A DNA stretch of 64,000 bases, from NCBI GenBank assembly GCA_041071465.1, contig CP163498.1:62001-126000 (forward strand), written 5' to 3'. How positions within the stretch are numbered: the first letter of the stretch is position 1; every line of letters starts with the position of its first letter. This document shows positions 14,893-23,581 of this stretch, in pieces. Made by a program: the position numbers and the translations under genes. Under the pieces are notes generated by a model. The model was not told where the DNA came from. It searched no databases and saw only the letters and a program-made list of their open reading frames with translations. Source of the DNA: Pseudomonas putida. Lineage in GTDB: Bacteria > Pseudomonadota > Gammaproteobacteria > Pseudomonadales > Pseudomonadaceae.

Positions 14893-15156
14893 CTAATCAA
14901 TCGGGCTGCCCTGGCCCGCGCCCGGCAGGGCGGCTTTGCGCAAATCACCATTGGCCGAAGGCAGGTACACTTCCGGGTTGGGCATACCGCTAGGGGAGAG
15001 TTCATGGGTCATTTCGAATTCGGCGCGCACTGACCAGCCACACACTTCGGTGGTGCATTGCAAATAAGCAATTCGCAGGAAAATATGGCGCCCTTCACTT
15101 GTACGTATGCGCATCCGGCTGTGGCAGTGCGGGCAAACCAATTTGTAAGTACTCAC
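14893..15156 (-). CDS. Ogr/Delta-type phage zinc-finger transcription activator
   Basis: An 87-residue protein with a GTG start (MSTYKLVCPHC). Its cysteines fall at 8, 11, 34 and 39, that is C-x2-C-x22-C-x4-C. This is exactly the spacing in phage P2 Ogr, the zinc-binding activator of late promoters that contacts RNA polymerase alpha; residues such as RT in MRIRTSEGRH also fit. The acidic and proline-rich tail after residue 50 is probably variable. Its neighbours are other P2-type fragments, so it is probably a leftover late activator from a decayed prophage. Whether it still binds DNA is unknown. Confidence 0.75.
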   Translation of the reverse strand: MSTYKLVCPHCHSRMRIRTSEGRHIFLRIAYLQCTTEVCGWSVRAEFEMTHELSPSGMPNPEVYLPSANGDLRKAALPGAGQGSPID

Positions 15157-15335
15157 GGCAAGTACCTACTAGCATTGCTCAGGCCAACCTTTCTGTCAGA
15201 ATTGACTGCAACTGCTAGTGTATTCTTTAACTCGATGTGTCTCATTTCAGGAATGCTCCTTAAAACGCAGGGCTGTATTCATAACGAGTAGTTTAAGCCC
15301 ATGGAATATTAATAAACCAGTCATGGATATTTGTT

Positions 15336-15716
15336 ATGAGTACTCACGTACTTGCTGCGGTGCTCACGCGCCTTAAGCTTCTCACTGGCGCCCAGACAGA
15401 TGCCGAGCTGTCACGCGCGCTGTCCATCAGCCCACAGACACTGAGCAGTTGGAAGGTTCGCGACAGCGTCCCATACTCACTTTGCATAGAAATTGCCCGG
15501 CAGCATGCGTGTTCACTGGACTGGCTATTGCTAGGCCAGGCCGAGCACAACACCGCCGGCCCGGATGACGCAGGCTGGGAGTGCGATATGCTTGAACGGC
15601 TGCGCACGTTATCGCCCTGCGATCGTCAAGCCATCTTGTTGTTCGTCAAGGACAAGCAGCGTATCCAGCAACTGGAACAGCAACTGAATGCGCTTGGTGC
15701 AGTGGCCAATGGTTAA
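15336..15716 (+). CDS. CI-type phage repressor HTH protein (no peptidase domain)
   Basis: A 126-residue protein whose first ~70 residues match the bacteriophage CI repressor HTH family: DAELSRALSISPQTLSSWKVRDSVP as the HTH, then CIEIARQHACSLDWLLLGQ. The remainder, with a short predicted coiled region (KDKQRIQQLEQQLNAL), is not an S24/LexA-type self-cleaving domain, so it would not respond to RecA in the usual way. It has only a weak ribosome site (ATATTTGTT), after an AT-rich 179-base spacer (15157-15335) in which I recognise nothing else. Its 3' end overlaps the convergent holin-like gene by 4 bases. Confidence 0.7.
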   Translation: MSTHVLAAVLTRLKLLTGAQTDAELSRALSISPQTLSSWKVRDSVPYSLCIEIARQHACSLDWLLLGQAEHNTAGPDDAGWECDMLERLRTLSPCDRQAILLFVKDKQRIQQLEQQLNALGAVANG

Positions 15717-16081
15717 CTCCGACGACGCCAACGCTGCAGCAGTTCTCGCGGGTCCAGCGTATCCACCAGGACCATGACTTTGAGGCTGATGGGAATCACC
15801 ACCACTGCCGCGACGAATCCAGCCATCCCCCGGGTCAGCAAAGGCACCAATGACGAAACCAGCGGTTCGAACAAGTGGCCCACTCCCACGGTCACGAAGA
15901 CCAGCAACAGTTTCTTGCCCAGTTTCAGGCGCTTGGTCATGTTGGTGATCAAGCGGTCGCGCGCGGCACTCACCAGCAAAGCCCCCAGTAGCGCGGCGAA
16001 CAGTACATAGCCATCCACACCCAGCAACGCCACCATTGCCGCGGGCAATTGGTCGAAAACAAATTGCTCAGGCATGGGCAA
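15713..16081 (-). CDS. Holin-like small membrane protein of P2-type phage remnant
   Basis: A 122-residue protein with three hydrophobic segments (roughly residues 14-38, 56-82 and 86-106) and a positively charged tail (LLQRWRRRS), the layout of a phage holin. It follows the gpL-like gene directly, with a 14-base overlap. In P2 the late order is L, X, Y (holin), so position supports the call. Sequence similarity alone would not be decisive; another small membrane protein is possible. Confidence 0.55.
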   Translation of the reverse strand: MPMPEQFVFDQLPAAMVALLGVDGYVLFAALLGALLVSAARDRLITNMTKRLKLGKKLLLVFVTVGVGHLFEPLVSSLVPLLTRGMAGFVAAVVVIPISLKVMVLVDTLDPRELLQRWRRRS

Positions 16082-16415
16082 GCCCTCGGCGCGACACTGG
16101 CAGGTAGGCTGTAGAACCTAGGCTATGCATGACAGCAGCCTCGACAAAACGGATGTAGCACACCCGTAACGCGCGCCCATGCTCGTGCCCGGCCACATCC
16201 TCGAGGCGCTTGTAACCCCGGTCTCGTAATACTGCCCGCCAACGGGCGAATTCACGTGCTGCGTCGATGGCGGCGCAGCGCGCGGCAAGTTCCAGCACAG
16301 CTTCACTGACAGACCGCTGCAATTGCAGGCGCTCACGCAACCTGTCCAGGTCTACCCGTGGCCAGAAAGGGTCATGGCAATCGGCAAAGCGCGGTAACCG
16401 CAGATCGTTGGTCAT
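16068..16415 (-). CDS. P2 gpL-like head completion/stabilisation protein
   Basis: A 115-residue protein resembling phage P2 gpL, which completes the capsid head. The shared pattern is DP.WP.VD..RLRERL.L...V, then A...A..E...WR....RGY.RLEDVAG, then a Y..AV.......S.AYLP C-terminus, the same order and spacing as in gpL (GFTRLADVPAD in P2). It is a little shorter than P2 gpL at the C-terminus. A good ribosome site (GAGGGGGAC) precedes the ATG. No other capsid genes are present, so it is an isolated structural-gene remnant that has kept its frame. Confidence 0.7.
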   Translation of the reverse strand: MTNDLRLPRFADCHDPFWPRVDLDRLRERLQLQRSVSEAVLELAARCAAIDAAREFARWRAVLRDRGYKRLEDVAGHEHGRALRVCYIRFVEAAVMHSLGSTAYLPVSRRGLAHA

Positions 16416-16424
16416 GCGTCCCCC

Positions 16425-16673
16425 TCATTGCTCGGCCAGCAAGCCGTAGCGAATGGCTTTGATCACCGCTACCACGCGGGTAGGCACATCGAATTTGCGC
16501 AGGATGTTGGACACGTGGAAGTTCACCGTCGACTCCTTGCAGTCAAGAATCCGGCCGATCTCCCACGAACTCTTGCCGTAGGCACACCACAACAGGACCT
16601 GCCGTTCACGAGGCGTCAGACGCACCGGGGCGTCCGCCGGGGGTTGCTGCGAGTATCGAGCGTTGTCAGTCAT
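16425..16673 (-). CDS. LuxR-type HTH-only transcriptional regulator
   Basis: An 82-residue protein made almost wholly of a GerE/LuxR DNA-binding domain: LTPRERQVLLWCAYGKSSWEIGRIL, then STVNFHVSNILRKFDVPTR. No autoinducer or receiver domain is present. I chose the ATG at 16673 because GTGGAG lies 8-13 bases upstream; a longer frame from 16700 lacks this. It stands 9 bases before the gpL-like gene in the same direction, so it may be carried with the phage remnant. A role in signal response cannot be inferred. Confidence 0.75.
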   Translation of the reverse strand: MTDNARYSQQPPADAPVRLTPRERQVLLWCAYGKSSWEIGRILDCKESTVNFHVSNILRKFDVPTRVVAVIKAIRYGLLAEQ

Positions 16674-16760
16674 GTATGAACTCCACAGGTGATTGAACAA
16701 GGCATCGCTGCCGATCTGCAGTCACCTTACGAAGCGCAGGCCATCCGCTTCCACTTGCGT

Positions 16761-16787
16761 GGTTTGTAAAGAACTTTCGTACAAAAC
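16761..16787. promoter_or_regulatory. Inverted repeat upstream of the TonB-dependent receptor
   Basis: Imperfect arms GGTTTGTA and TACAAAACC surround an 11-base spacer in the leader between the LuxR-type gene and the receptor. It is a plausible operator. It does not look like a classical Fur box, so iron control is not supported here. Confidence 0.3.
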
Positions 16788-16892
16788 CGTCTGACGATGG
16801 TTACAAAAGATTTGCTTACTTCCTCGTGCTCCAAGCCGCATTTCGCTCGTCTCAACGCCGTTGTCCATTCGCCTTTCGCCTGGAGTCGTACA

Positions 16893-18965
16893 ATGCGTGC
16901 CGATTTACCCCTCTCGCCCTGCCTCGGTCTGCTGGCTGCCTTGGCCGCCAGCCAGCCCGCCCTGGGGGCGTCTTCGGTCGAATTGGGCCAGGTCCTGATC
17001 ACCGACGAGGAGCAGAACGAGCTGACGGCAGCCAGCGAGCGCCTGCGTGAAATACCGGGGGCCAGCAACCTGGTGGACATGCAGCGCGTGGGGCAAGGCC
17101 GAGTGGCCAGCAACCAGGACGTGCTGGCCTACCAGCCTGGGGTGTTCGCCCAATCGGCAGGCAACGACGGCATCAAGCTGTCGATCCGCGGCTCGGGCAT
17201 CAACCGTGCGCCGGGTGCGCACGGCTCTGGGGTGTACACAATGTTCGACGGCCTGCCGCTGACCGGCCCGGGCGGCACCCCTTACGAGCTGTTCGAGCCG
17301 CTATGGCTCAGCCGAGCCGAGGTGTTGCGCGGCGCCAATGGCTTCGACCAAGGCTCCCTGGCCTTGGGTGGCGCGATCAACTATGTCACGCACACTGGCT
17401 ACGACGCCGCACCGCTGCAAGTACGCTATGAGGTTGGCAGCCGTGGTTACCAGCACCGGCACATCAGCTCGGGCCAAGTGCTGGGCAACCTCGACTACTA
17501 CGTGGCCCTGACCGATTCGGAATACGACGGCTACCAGACGCACAGCAGCGGCAGCGCCAAGGGTGTTGCCGCCAATGTCGGTTACCGCTTCAACCCGAAC
17601 CTGGAAACCCGCTTCTACCTGCGTTACCGGGAAACCGAAAACGAACTGGCCGGGCGCCTGACCAAAGACCAGATCAAGCACCACCCGCGCGCGGCCAACC
17701 CGGCCTATCTGGCCCGCGACGACAGCCGCCCGCAGCCAGGCAGCACCTGGGTGGGCAACAAGACCACCTTCTACCTCGACGACGATGCGCGCCTGGAAGC
17801 CGGCCTGGTATATCACGATTACCCGATGGACCTGCGTGAAGGCCCGATGCGCCTGAAGGTCGCCTACACCGATGTCAGCGGCACGCTGAACTATTTCCGT
17901 CGCGACACGCTGCTTGGCCACGAAAGCAAGACCACCATTGGCTGGCGCACCACCAAGCACCTGCCCAACAGCGGCGCCTCACAATTTACCCGCATTGGCG
18001 ATGTGTTCGGCGAGCGCACCCGCGACTTCACCTACCAGGGCTCGGACACCGTACTGCATCTCGGCAACGACCTGGAGCTGGCCCCTAACCTGTGGCTTAC
18101 CACCGGCCTGGCAATGATTTACACCCGCCGGGAAAGTGACGTGACCTACCCCGCCGAAGGCGGCAAGGTGAGCATGCATGACTGGGACTATGCACCACGC
18201 CTGGGGCTGCGCTACGACATTCGCCCGGACCTGCAGGTGTACGGTAACCTGAGCCGCTCGGTAGAACCGCCGCACCCGTGGTCACTGATCTGGAGCGCCC
18301 CCAGCACAGGCGGCAAGCAGATCCAGCCGATCGAAATGCAGAACCAGACCGCCACCACCCTGGAGCTGGGCGCCCGTGGCGATTCGGCGGTTGGCCGCTG
18401 GGACCTGGCCTGGTACTACTCGCAGGTGCGCCACGAATTGCTGGCCGTTGAGGTAGTGCCGAACTTCACCTCGGAATTCAACGCCAGTGACACCGTGCAC
18501 CAAGGCGTCGAAGCCGGCCTTGACAGCACCCTGTGGGAACGCGCCGGTACCGGCAAACTGAGCCTGCGCCAGGCCTACACGTTCAGCGATTTCCACTACC
18601 GTGATGACGACACGTTCGGTGATAACCGCCTGCCTGGCATCCCTATGCACTACTACCAGGCCGAGCTGCGCTATGACTGGCCGAGCGGCTTCTACGCCGG
18701 GCTCAACACGCAGATGGCGTCGAAGGTGCAAGTGGACTATGCCAATAGCTACCACGCCGACGAATATGCCTTGCTCGGCGCGCGGCTGGGCTGGGACTCA
18801 CCTAAGCAGGACTGGCAGACCTGGCTGGATTTACGCAACCTGACCAACAAGCGCTATGCGGCCACGGTGACGCCGGCCTACAACGACGCCGGCAAGGACA
18901 ACGCCCGCTCGACGCCGGGCGAAGGGTTTGGCGTATACGCCGGGGTTTCCTATAGCTTCCGCTAG
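16893..18965 (+). CDS. TonB-dependent outer-membrane receptor (likely iron/siderophore)
   Basis: A 690-residue outer-membrane barrel that takes up a ligand with TonB energy. The start at 16893 is supported by CTGGAGTCGTACA before the ATG and by the signal peptide that follows (LGLLAALAASQPALGA). The plug domain is visible around residues 45-180 (VLAYQPGVFAQSAGNDG; KLSIRGSGINRAPG; LSRAEVLRGANG), and the barrel ends in the typical C-terminal aromatic strand (YAGVSYSFR). The family includes receptors for siderophores and iron citrate; the ligand cannot be read from sequence. It stands alone between the LuxR-type gene and a REP palindrome. Confidence 0.85.
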   Translation: MRADLPLSPCLGLLAALAASQPALGASSVELGQVLITDEEQNELTAASERLREIPGASNLVDMQRVGQGRVASNQDVLAYQPGVFAQSAGNDGIKLSIRGSGINRAPGAHGSGVYTMFDGLPLTGPGGTPYELFEPLWLSRAEVLRGANGFDQGSLALGGAINYVTHTGYDAAPLQVRYEVGSRGYQHRHISSGQVLGNLDYYVALTDSEYDGYQTHSSGSAKGVAANVGYRFNPNLETRFYLRYRETENELAGRLTKDQIKHHPRAANPAYLARDDSRPQPGSTWVGNKTTFYLDDDARLEAGLVYHDYPMDLREGPMRLKVAYTDVSGTLNYFRRDTLLGHESKTTIGWRTTKHLPNSGASQFTRIGDVFGERTRDFTYQGSDTVLHLGNDLELAPNLWLTTGLAMIYTRRESDVTYPAEGGKVSMHDWDYAPRLGLRYDIRPDLQVYGNLSRSVEPPHPWSLIWSAPSTGGKQIQPIEMQNQTATTLELGARGDSAVGRWDLAWYYSQVRHELLAVEVVPNFTSEFNASDTVHQGVEAGLDSTLWERAGTGKLSLRQAYTFSDFHYRDDDTFGDNRLPGIPMHYYQAELRYDWPSGFYAGLNTQMASKVQVDYANSYHADEYALLGARLGWDSPKQDWQTWLDLRNLTNKRYAATVTPAYNDAGKDNARSTPGEGFGVYAGVSYSFR

Positions 18966-18988
18966 AACTCACCGCGCACGCTTTATGT

Positions 18989-19022
18989 AGGAGCAGCCTC
19001 TTCGCAGCACAAGGCTGCTCCT
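18989..19022. repeat. REP-type palindrome between convergent genes
   Basis: Perfect 11-base arms AGGAGCAGCCT and AGGCTGCTCCT surround CTTCGCAGCACA. This resembles the P. putida REP family and may act as a bidirectional terminator between the receptor and chrR. Confidence 0.6.
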
Positions 19023-19049
19023 GCAAAGCACCTACCCAACGACTGCGGA

Positions 19050-19610
19050 TCAGACCGCCCTGTTCAACTTCACCCACGAAGCGAACTTGTCGACAAACGC
19101 CTGCAAGAATGGCCGGGTCTTGTCGTTGAGCTTGCCCGAATCCTCGAACAGGCTCGCCGCACCGCCGATATAAGCCTCTGGCATCTGCATGCAAGGCATA
19201 TCGAGAAACACCAGCGACTGACGCACGGCATGGTTGGCGCCAAAGCCACCAATAGCCCCCGGCGACACACTCACCACCGCTGTCGGCTTGCCACTCCAGG
19301 CGCTTTGTCCATAGGGGCGCGAGCCCACATCGATGGCGTTTTTCAGGCAGCCCGGCACCGAGCGGTTGTATTCCGGCGTGACGAACAGCACCGCATCGCT
19401 GCGGCGGATCTCCTCGCGAAAACGCTTCCAGGCCTCTGGCGGCGCATCGGCCTCGACATCTTCGTTGTACAACGGCAAATCACCAATCTCGACGATTTTC
19501 AGGGCAAGGCTGGACGGCGCCAGCTCTGAAAGTGCGCGGGCGACCTTGCGGTTGTAGGACTCCTTGCGCAAGCTACCAACGACGACTGCTACCGAATACA
19601 CCTGGCTCAT
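19050..19610 (-). CDS. chrR: NAD(P)H-dependent FMN reductase, chromate/quinone reductase
   Basis: A 186-residue cytoplasmic flavoprotein. ChrR of P. putida reduces quinones and chromate by a two-electron route and protects against oxidative stress. Visible are the FMN-binding N-terminus VVVGSLRKESYNRKVA, the signature TPEYNRSVPGCLKNAIDV and the loop SPGAIGGFGA. I use the ATG at 19610 (MSQVYSVAVVV), which has GGAATT upstream; the frame extends 42 codons further but those residues are low in complexity and unlike the family. It is divergent from the small gene at 19767. Confidence 0.93.
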   Translation of the reverse strand: MSQVYSVAVVVGSLRKESYNRKVARALSELAPSSLALKIVEIGDLPLYNEDVEADAPPEAWKRFREEIRRSDAVLFVTPEYNRSVPGCLKNAIDVGSRPYGQSAWSGKPTAVVSVSPGAIGGFGANHAVRQSLVFLDMPCMQMPEAYIGGAASLFEDSGKLNDKTRPFLQAFVDKFASWVKLNRAV

Positions 19611-19766
19611 GGCAATTCCAACCTTTGCGGGGTAAAGAGACGTTGTAGTTATAGATGACCGTTCCTCGGCACTTTGGTTTTTTTTCCGCAGGGCGAAAAC
19701 TTCCGAGGCTGTTTCACGGTCTATGCCTTTAGACATTTCCTACGTAATTCAGAGGTTTCCACCCAA

Positions 19767-19985
19767 ATGGCAGCAGTAATGGTCGGCCAATTCCACGCCC
19801 GTGACGCCGAAGGCCGCATCTACCCCGTGCACGAGTTCCAGGAGTCCACCCTGCAACTCGACGGCAGCACGCTGGGCGCCCCCATCACCACCTACCGCCT
19901 TGCCATCGGCGACAAGGTCAACCACTTGGGCGAAAACCGTTTCGAACTGGCGCGCTCCGGCGTCGAGATCACTCGCATTCCATGA
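19767..19985 (+). CDS. Conserved hypothetical protein, 72 aa
   Basis: I do not recognise a characterised family. The protein (MAAVMVGQFHARDAEGRIY) is soluble, without a signal peptide or membrane segment, and has alternating charged and hydrophobic residues suggesting a small beta-rich fold. CAGAGG lies about 12 bases before the ATG at 19767; the frame opens earlier (19674), but that stretch contains the chrR leader. It is divergent from chrR and convergent with ldcA, overlapping its 3' end by 17 bases, which suggests both ends are genuine. Confidence 0.7.
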   Translation: MAAVMVGQFHARDAEGRIYPVHEFQESTLQLDGSTLGAPITTYRLAIGDKVNHLGENRFELARSGVEITRIP

Positions 19986-22217
19986 TGCAATCCACGGTGT
20001 AGCGGCCATTTTCGTTCTGCAGGCCGTGAACATCCGCGACAAACCCCGGAAAGCCTTGGTTGAAGGCTCGGGCGAAGGCCAAGTAGTCAAGTATCGAGCG
20101 GGTCGCCTCGGTGAACCGCTCTCCCGGCATGATCAACGGAATACCGGGCGGGTACGGCACCAGCATCACCGCGGCCACACGGCCCAGCAAAGCTTCGATC
20201 GGCACCGCTTCCACCTCGCCACGTACCATCTGGTCATAAGCCCGAGCGGGGCTCACGGCCACCTCCGGCAAACGCGTGAACACCCGCTTCAGCTGCTTGG
20301 CCGTGGCATTGGCACGGTAGCAGTCATGCAACTGTTCACACAGGTCGCGCAGGCCCATGCCCCGGTAGCGTGAGGCATCGGCAACCCCCACACTCGGCAG
20401 GCAACTGCTCAGCGGTGTATTGCCGTCATAGTGGCGCTTGAACTCCAGCAGTTCGGTGAGCAAGGTGCTCCACTTGCCCTTGGTGATGCCCATGGAAAAC
20501 AGCACCAGGAAGCTGTACAAGCCGGTTTTTTCCACCACCAGCCCGCGCTCCCAGAGAAACTTGCTGACCACCGCCGCCGGGATGCCATGCTCACCCAGCA
20601 CACCGCCCGCACTCAGCCCCGGCATTACCAGGGTCACCTTCAGAGGGTCGAGCAACACGTAGCCGTCCGCCACCTCACCAAAGCCATGCCACTGCGCCCC
20701 CGGCTGCAGCAGCCAGTCCTGCGCGGCCAAGGGCTGGATGCCTTCAGTGCTGGGCGGCTGCCAAATACTGAACCACCAGTCATCCGCAGCAATGTGCTCG
20801 CGCAGGTTGGCCAGGGCACGACGAAAACTCAGCGCCTCATCGAACATTTCTTGCAACAGCGAATGCCCGGCCTGCCCTTCCATCATGGTCGAGGCCACGT
20901 CCAGCGAGGCAAGGATGCTGTACTGCGGCGAAGTCGAGATATGCATCATGAACGCTTCGTTGAAGCGGTCCCGGTCCAGCTGCCGCCTGGCCCCGTCCTG
21001 CACATGGATCATCGAGGCCTGGCTGAACGCCGCCAGCAGCTTGTGGGTGGAATGGGTGCTGAACACCAGCGGGCTGTCGGCTGCGCAGGCAGTGCCCATG
21101 GCATAGCGCCCGGTGAAGAAGCCGTGAAACGCCGCATAAGCGAACCAGGCCTCGTCGAAGTGCAGTACTTCCACGCTGGCACCCAGGGCCTGCTTGATCA
21201 TCCCGGCGTGGTAGCACAGCCCGTCATAGGTGGAGTTGGTCACTACCGCCAGCTTGATACGTTGCCCACGGCCATGGGCAAGGGGGTTGGCCTGGATCTT
21301 CGCCTCGATTGCCTCGGGGCTGAACTCGCTGAGCGGGATCGGCCGATGATGCCCAGCTCGTTGCGCTCTGGGCACAGGTACAGCGGAATGGCGCCGGTCA
21401 TGATGATCGCGTGCACCACTGACTTATGGCAGTTGCGGTCCACCAACACCAGGTCGTCGCGACCGACCATGGCGTGCCAGACAATCTTGTTGGCTGTGGA
21501 GGTGCCATTGATGACGAAGAAGGTGTGGTCGGCACCGAAGTTGCGCGCCGCCCTGGCCTCGGCTTCGGCCAAGGGGCCTGTGTGGTCGAGCAGCGAGCCC
21601 AGCTCCGGCACTGAAACAGACAGGTCCGAGCGCAGGGTGTTTTCCCCGAAGAACTGGTGGAAGGCCTGGCCTACCGGGCTTTTATGATAGGCCACGCCAC
21701 CGCCATGGCCCGGGGTATGCCAGGAATAGTTGGACTGCGCGGTATGCTGCACCAGGGCCTTGAAGAACGGTGGCAGCAGACCGTCAAGGTAGGTGTGTGC
21801 GGCACGCGCCACCTGGCGGGCGAGAAACGGCACGGTGTCTTCGAACAGGTAAAGGATGCCACGCAGCTGGTTGAGCTCGCTCATGGCTTCGGCAGGGGCG
21901 TTTTCCAGGGTCACCTGCTCGCCCAAGGCGAAGATCGGCAAGTCGGGCGCGCGCATGCGCGCCAGGCGGATCAGCTCGGCCATGTTCTGCAGCAGGTGGG
22001 TGTTTTCGCCAACTCCTTCGGCGGCAATCAGCATGCAGGCCAGGCCGTGGTGAGTGGCGGCAACCAGGCGCGCTTCGGCGTGGTCGGCGGCGGCCAGAAT
22101 GGCGAAACCGTCCTGGCGCAGTTCCTCGGCGATGCCCCGCACGCGCTCCCCGGCGACACTGTCAGCCTTGATAGCACGGTGGACGATGAGGATCGGGAAC
22201 TTGAGGTCCTTGTACAT
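19969..22217 (-). CDS. ldcA: PLP-dependent lysine decarboxylase, interrupted by a one-base deletion
   Basis: Fold-type I Orn/Lys/Arg decarboxylase; the Pseudomonas LdcA enzyme in this position before dnaQ-rnhA converts lysine to cadaverine. The first part (MYKDLKFPILIVHRA, start 22217) reads normally to ERNELGIIG, then slips at 21343-21344, where GGCCGATCCCG should be GGCCCGATCCCG. The rest (PIPLSEFSPEAIEAK onward) continues in the next frame to 19969. The repaired product is 749 residues, the family length. The PLP lysine is in STHSTHKLLAAFSQASM. An upstream ATG at 22241 would add eight residues. Ornithine or arginine as substrate is the alternative. Confidence 0.9.
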
Positions 22218-22309
22218 CAGGTGGCTACCTCCGAAGGACATGGCGTCCTTCTCAGGGTAGTAGAACCTGTGTTGTCAGTGCCCGCGAACAGACCGGGGCA
22301 GCCGAACGA

Positions 22310-23089
22310 TCAGCCCGCTGGCGTCTCGGTCAAGGCCTGCCACATCGAAGGCCCACCCGCCGACTTGGCGATGGCCGCCAGGCGCTCGGCATGTGCCTCC
22401 AGTTCCTCGGCACTGGCCATGATCACCCGCCCCGGCGTACGCCCGGTAATACGGCGGATCTCGCTGCCGCCAGCCTCACTCCCTTCACCCTCGGCGTCTG
22501 CGCCATGCCCAGCCAACGACAGGCTGGTCTGGCCACCGGTCATGGCCAGGTAAACGTCTGCCAGCAGTTCCGAGTCGAGCAGCGCACCGTGCAGTTCACG
22601 GCCGGAGTTGTCGATGTCGTAGCGTTTGCACAGCGCATCCAGGCTGTTGCGCTGCCCCGGATGGCGCGAACGTGCCAGCAGCAGGGTATCGAGGATGGTG
22701 CAGTGCTGCGAAACGTCGGCGCGGTCCTGCTGGCCAATCAAGGCAAATTCGTTGTTGATGAAGCCAACGTCGAACGCCGCGTTGTGGATGACCAGCGTGG
22801 CGCCCTGGATGAATTCGAAGAACTCCTCGGCGACATCGCCAAAGCGTGGCTTGCCGACCAGGAAGGCATCGGTGATACCGTGGACGTTGATCGCGCCCTC
22901 GTCACTCTCGCGGTCTGGCTGCAGGTAGACGTGGAAGTGCCGCCCGGTCAGACGCCGGCCGATGACCTCGACACAGCCGATCTCGATGATCCGGTGGCCT
23001 TCGCCAACTGGCATACCCGTGGTTTCGGTATCGAGAATGACGAACCGTTTATCTTGCTGCTGCTCCACGCGGGGCGCTCCAACTTGCAT
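22310..23089 (-). CDS. dnaQ: DNA polymerase III epsilon subunit (3'-5' proofreading exonuclease)
   Basis: A 259-residue DEDDh exonuclease that corrects errors in the replicative polymerase core. Exo I is FVILDTETTGMPVGEGH, Exo II is TLVIHNAAFDVGFINNEF, and the third motif is LHGALLDSELLADVYLAM. The C-terminal ~50 residues are the region used for binding the polymerase alpha subunit. The chosen ATG at 23089 has only a weak ribosome site, so a start up to ten codons later cannot be excluded. It sits 30 bases after rnhA in the same direction, the usual rnhA-dnaQ pair. Confidence 0.95.
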   Translation of the reverse strand: MQVGAPRVEQQQDKRFVILDTETTGMPVGEGHRIIEIGCVEVIGRRLTGRHFHVYLQPDRESDEGAINVHGITDAFLVGKPRFGDVAEEFFEFIQGATLVIHNAAFDVGFINNEFALIGQQDRADVSQHCTILDTLLLARSRHPGQRNSLDALCKRYDIDNSGRELHGALLDSELLADVYLAMTGGQTSLSLAGHGADAEGEGSEAGGSEIRRITGRTPGRVIMASAEELEAHAERLAAIAKSAGGPSMWQALTETPAG

Positions 23090-23119
23090 CAGTTACGAAG
23101 GCCGCGATTGTACCCCAGC

Positions 23120-23566
23120 TCAACGCTGGGCGCGTACCTCATCGACCCCACGGTTGGCCAGCTGGTCGGCGCGCTCGTTGCCGGGGTGGCCGATGTGGCC
23201 GCGCACCCACTTCCAGGTCACCTTGTGGCGGTTGACCTGCTCATCAAGCTGCTGCCACAGGTCGGCGTTCTTCACCGGCTCCTTGGCCGCCGTCTTCCAG
23301 CCGCGCTTCTTCCAGTTCACCATCCACTCGTTGATGCCCTTCATCACGTACTGCGAGTCGGTGGTCAGCACCACCTCGCATTCGCGCTTCAGCGACATCA
23401 GGCCCTGAATCGCGGCCATCAGCTCCATGCGGTTGTTGGTGGTCTCACGTTCGCCGCCCCACAGTTCCTTCTCGACGCCCTTGTAGATCATCAGGACGCC
23501 CCAGCCACCAGGGCCTGGGTTGCCCTTGCAGGCACCATCAGTAAACATCTCGACGCTATCGCTCAT
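23120..23566 (-). CDS. rnhA: Ribonuclease HI
   Basis: Degrades RNA in RNA-DNA hybrids. The 148-residue protein shows all catalytic carboxylates of the family: [39 protein letters not shown] and NERADQLAN. The basic protrusion ([17 protein letters not shown]), as in E. coli RNase HI, is present. The gene lies between the methyltransferase and dnaQ in one minus-strand group. Confidence 0.97.
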   Translation of the reverse strand: MSDSVEMFTDGACKGNPGPGGWGVLMIYKGVEKELWGGERETTNNRMELMAAIQGLMSLKRECEVVLTTDSQYVMKGINEWMVNWKKRGWKTAAKEPVKNADLWQQLDEQVNRHKVTWKWVRGHIGHPGNERADQLANRGVDEVRAQR

Positions 23567-23581
23567 GTACCACTCTTGAAT

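Noticed and set aside
14820..16700. Tailocin (R-type pyocin) cluster
   Set aside because: No tail sheath, tube, baseplate or fibre genes; gpL is a head protein, so a P2-like prophage remnant fits better.
19611..19736. Forty-two-codon extension of chrR
   Set aside because: The added residues do not match the family, and the ATG at 19610 has an adequate ribosome site.
20431..21687. A 418-codon plus-strand frame opposite ldcA
   Set aside because: Antisense shadow; the minus strand codes a clear decarboxylase across the region.
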